Positions 63,075 to 64,000 of a stretch of DNA of 64,000 nucleotides are shown here, one piece after another. The first letter of the stretch is position 1, and each line of letters starts with the position of its first letter. The stretch is from Arthrobacter sp. V1I9 (GTDB lineage: Bacteria; Actinomycetota; Actinomycetes; Actinomycetales; Micrococcaceae). The position numbers and the translations under genes are program-made. The stretch spans positions 248,001 to 312,000 of the forward strand of contig NZ_JAUSYU010000001.1 in assembly GCF_030817075.1 (NCBI RefSeq). Reading direction: 5' to 3'. The notes under the pieces are model-generated. The model ran no database searches, had not been told where the DNA came from, and worked only from the letters and a program-made list of their open reading frames with translations.

Positions 63075-63300
63075 ACTTCTCGACGCCGGTGCCTGAACCA
63101 ATTCCAAACGCTGCGGGGAACTGAAGGTCAGGTCCAGGTCCCCAACGACCGGGTGATGAACTTGTTTTTGATCCGGAGAGGGTGGAGCCGTACGTCGTGT
63201 CCAGAGCGTGCGGAAGTCGTCACTACGGGAGGCGAGTTCTCCGATACGGTCGCTGAGGTCCCGGTCATAGGGTGCCCGGCCTGCAGCGCTGCGAAGTAGC
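63075..63300 (-). pseudogene. MmyB-type transcriptional regulator C-terminal fragment
   Basis: The frame reads YDRDLSDRIGELASRSDDFR then TLWTRR, later KQVHHPVVGDLDLTFSSPQR. This matches the ligand-binding part (LxxRSxEFRxLWxxH, HPxVGELxLxY) of the MmyB-like XRE regulators common in Actinobacteria. A frame change near 63290 and absence of the N-terminal HTH mark it as a remnant. Confidence 0.7.
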
Positions 63301-63432
63301 GCTGTCGTTGGTCGGGCTGAGTCGTCCCAGTTTCGGTATAAGTTCCTGGAACGGGCTTTTCGCCCTTTCCGCCGCTGTGACCCCGGTAGGACGGCCCTAC
63401 TGTAGAGATGGTCCTGTGTGTAGGCTCAGCCC

Positions 63433-63918
63433 ATGGATACTGCAGAGCCAGGACCAATAACTGACAATCTCAGCGTGCATGATTGCTGGAAGTACCTTCG
63501 CTCGGTGTCTGTCTGCCGGGTCGCTGTGCTGAGCGGGGACAGGCCGGACATCTTTCCCGTGAATTACGTGCCCAACTACGGGACCATCATCTTCCGGACG
63601 GGCCCGGGAACCAAGCTGGATGCGCTGCTGGCATCACCTGTGATCGTGTTGGAAGCGGACGGGCTGAACCGTTACGGCACGATCGCTTGGAGTGTTGTGA
63701 TCAAGGGACAGGCTGAGGTCGTATCCGAACGCGAAGAGCTTCAGGAAGCTGTCGAGGCAGGCTTGTCACCGTGGCAGCCGGGCGTCAAAGACAACCTCGT
63801 CCGGGTGACTCCGGTAGAAGTCAGTGGCCGCCGATTTGTTATCAGCTCGCCATCAGAGTGGTGGCCACCCCTTGCCTCAATTTCTTCCGAGCACGAAGAC
63901 GTCGGTGAAACGAGGTGA
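63433..63918 (+). CDS. PNPOx-like FMN-binding protein (pyridoxamine 5'-phosphate oxidase family)
   Basis: The 161-residue split-barrel protein has SVCRVAVLSGDRPDIFPVNY near 26-45 and IIFRTGPGTKLDALL, which are the FMN-binding landmarks of the small PNPOx-like group. These bind FMN or F420 and many have unknown substrates. A basic SGRRFVISSP segment lies near residue 130. It is on the window's right edge side and has no clear operon partner. Confidence 0.87.
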   Translation: MDTAEPGPITDNLSVHDCWKYLRSVSVCRVAVLSGDRPDIFPVNYVPNYGTIIFRTGPGTKLDALLASPVIVLEADGLNRYGTIAWSVVIKGQAEVVSEREELQEAVEAGLSPWQPGVKDNLVRVTPVEVSGRRFVISSPSEWWPPLASISSEHEDVGETR

Positions 63919-64000
63919 GGTGTCAGGTCAGAGGCGTCTGCTTCTCGGCTCGGTAAGTTCCACTTGCGTCGCACACGCTTATTTGTCCAGTACTCGACGT

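Overview
The window looks like an accessory region of a high-GC Gram-positive chromosome or large replicon, most likely Arthrobacter sensu lato (Micrococcaceae). This rests on the GC-rich codons, GTG/TTG starts, short-LID adenylate kinase, DUF4913 and IS256-type remnants, and the protein families present. No rRNA, tRNA, CRISPR array or prophage was recognised. Organism assignment is inference.

Layout. 1-2.9 kb: partial GH15 glycosidase coupled to a small membrane protein, a decayed aldo/keto reductase and a RidA protein. 3-9 kb: debranching-enzyme debris, an MHS-type symporter and a cytoplasmic DMSO/biotin-sulfoxide-reductase-like molybdoenzyme. 9.4-18 kb: APC permease, a quinone-oxidoreductase scrap, a MmcQ/YjbR protein, a nitrilase-thioesterase-cupin operon, and an FAD amine/amino-acid oxidase divergent from a PucR regulator.

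18.1-32.8 kb is the most interesting part. A seven-gene leftward operon (SDR, nitronate monooxygenase, AMP-forming acyl-CoA ligase, FAD oxidase, MaoC hydratase, NodB-fold deacetylase/imidase, adenylate kinase) diverges from a rightward set (YdiJ-like FAD/Fe-S dehydrogenase, citrate-synthase-fold lyase, second MaoC hydratase, Zn alcohol dehydrogenase, Nudix hydrolase, alpha/beta hydrolase). Read together they suggest a CoA-dependent route for a nitrogen-containing acid: amine oxidation, C-N hydrolysis, CoA activation, hydration, oxidation and retro-Claisen cleavage. The substrate cannot be read from the sequence.

33-49 kb: an MFS exporter, then an aldehyde dehydrogenase/quinone oxidoreductase pair divergent from a choline-dehydrogenase-like GMC oxidoreductase. 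A junk zone of remnants (40.2-42.6 kb) follows, then a betaine-type ABC importer with a fused double permease and a duplicated binding-protein gene whose second copy is frameshifted. This fits choline/betaine or related amine use.

49-64 kb: GH3 glycosidase and MFS transporter under a LacI regulator with tandem operators, another APC permease, a GH3 scrap, a complete polar amino-acid ABC importer, a RES-domain remnant, a GAF histidine kinase, a cold-shock gene with a clear terminator, a hypothetical protein, an MmyB-type regulator remnant and a PNPOx-like flavoprotein.

At least ten broken genes lie between intact modules. Several are relatives of intact genes in the same window, which suggests repeated insertion, recombination and decay. 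Strand, start and frameshift calls were made by eye from the sequence; functions rest on recognised family motifs, and no searches were run.
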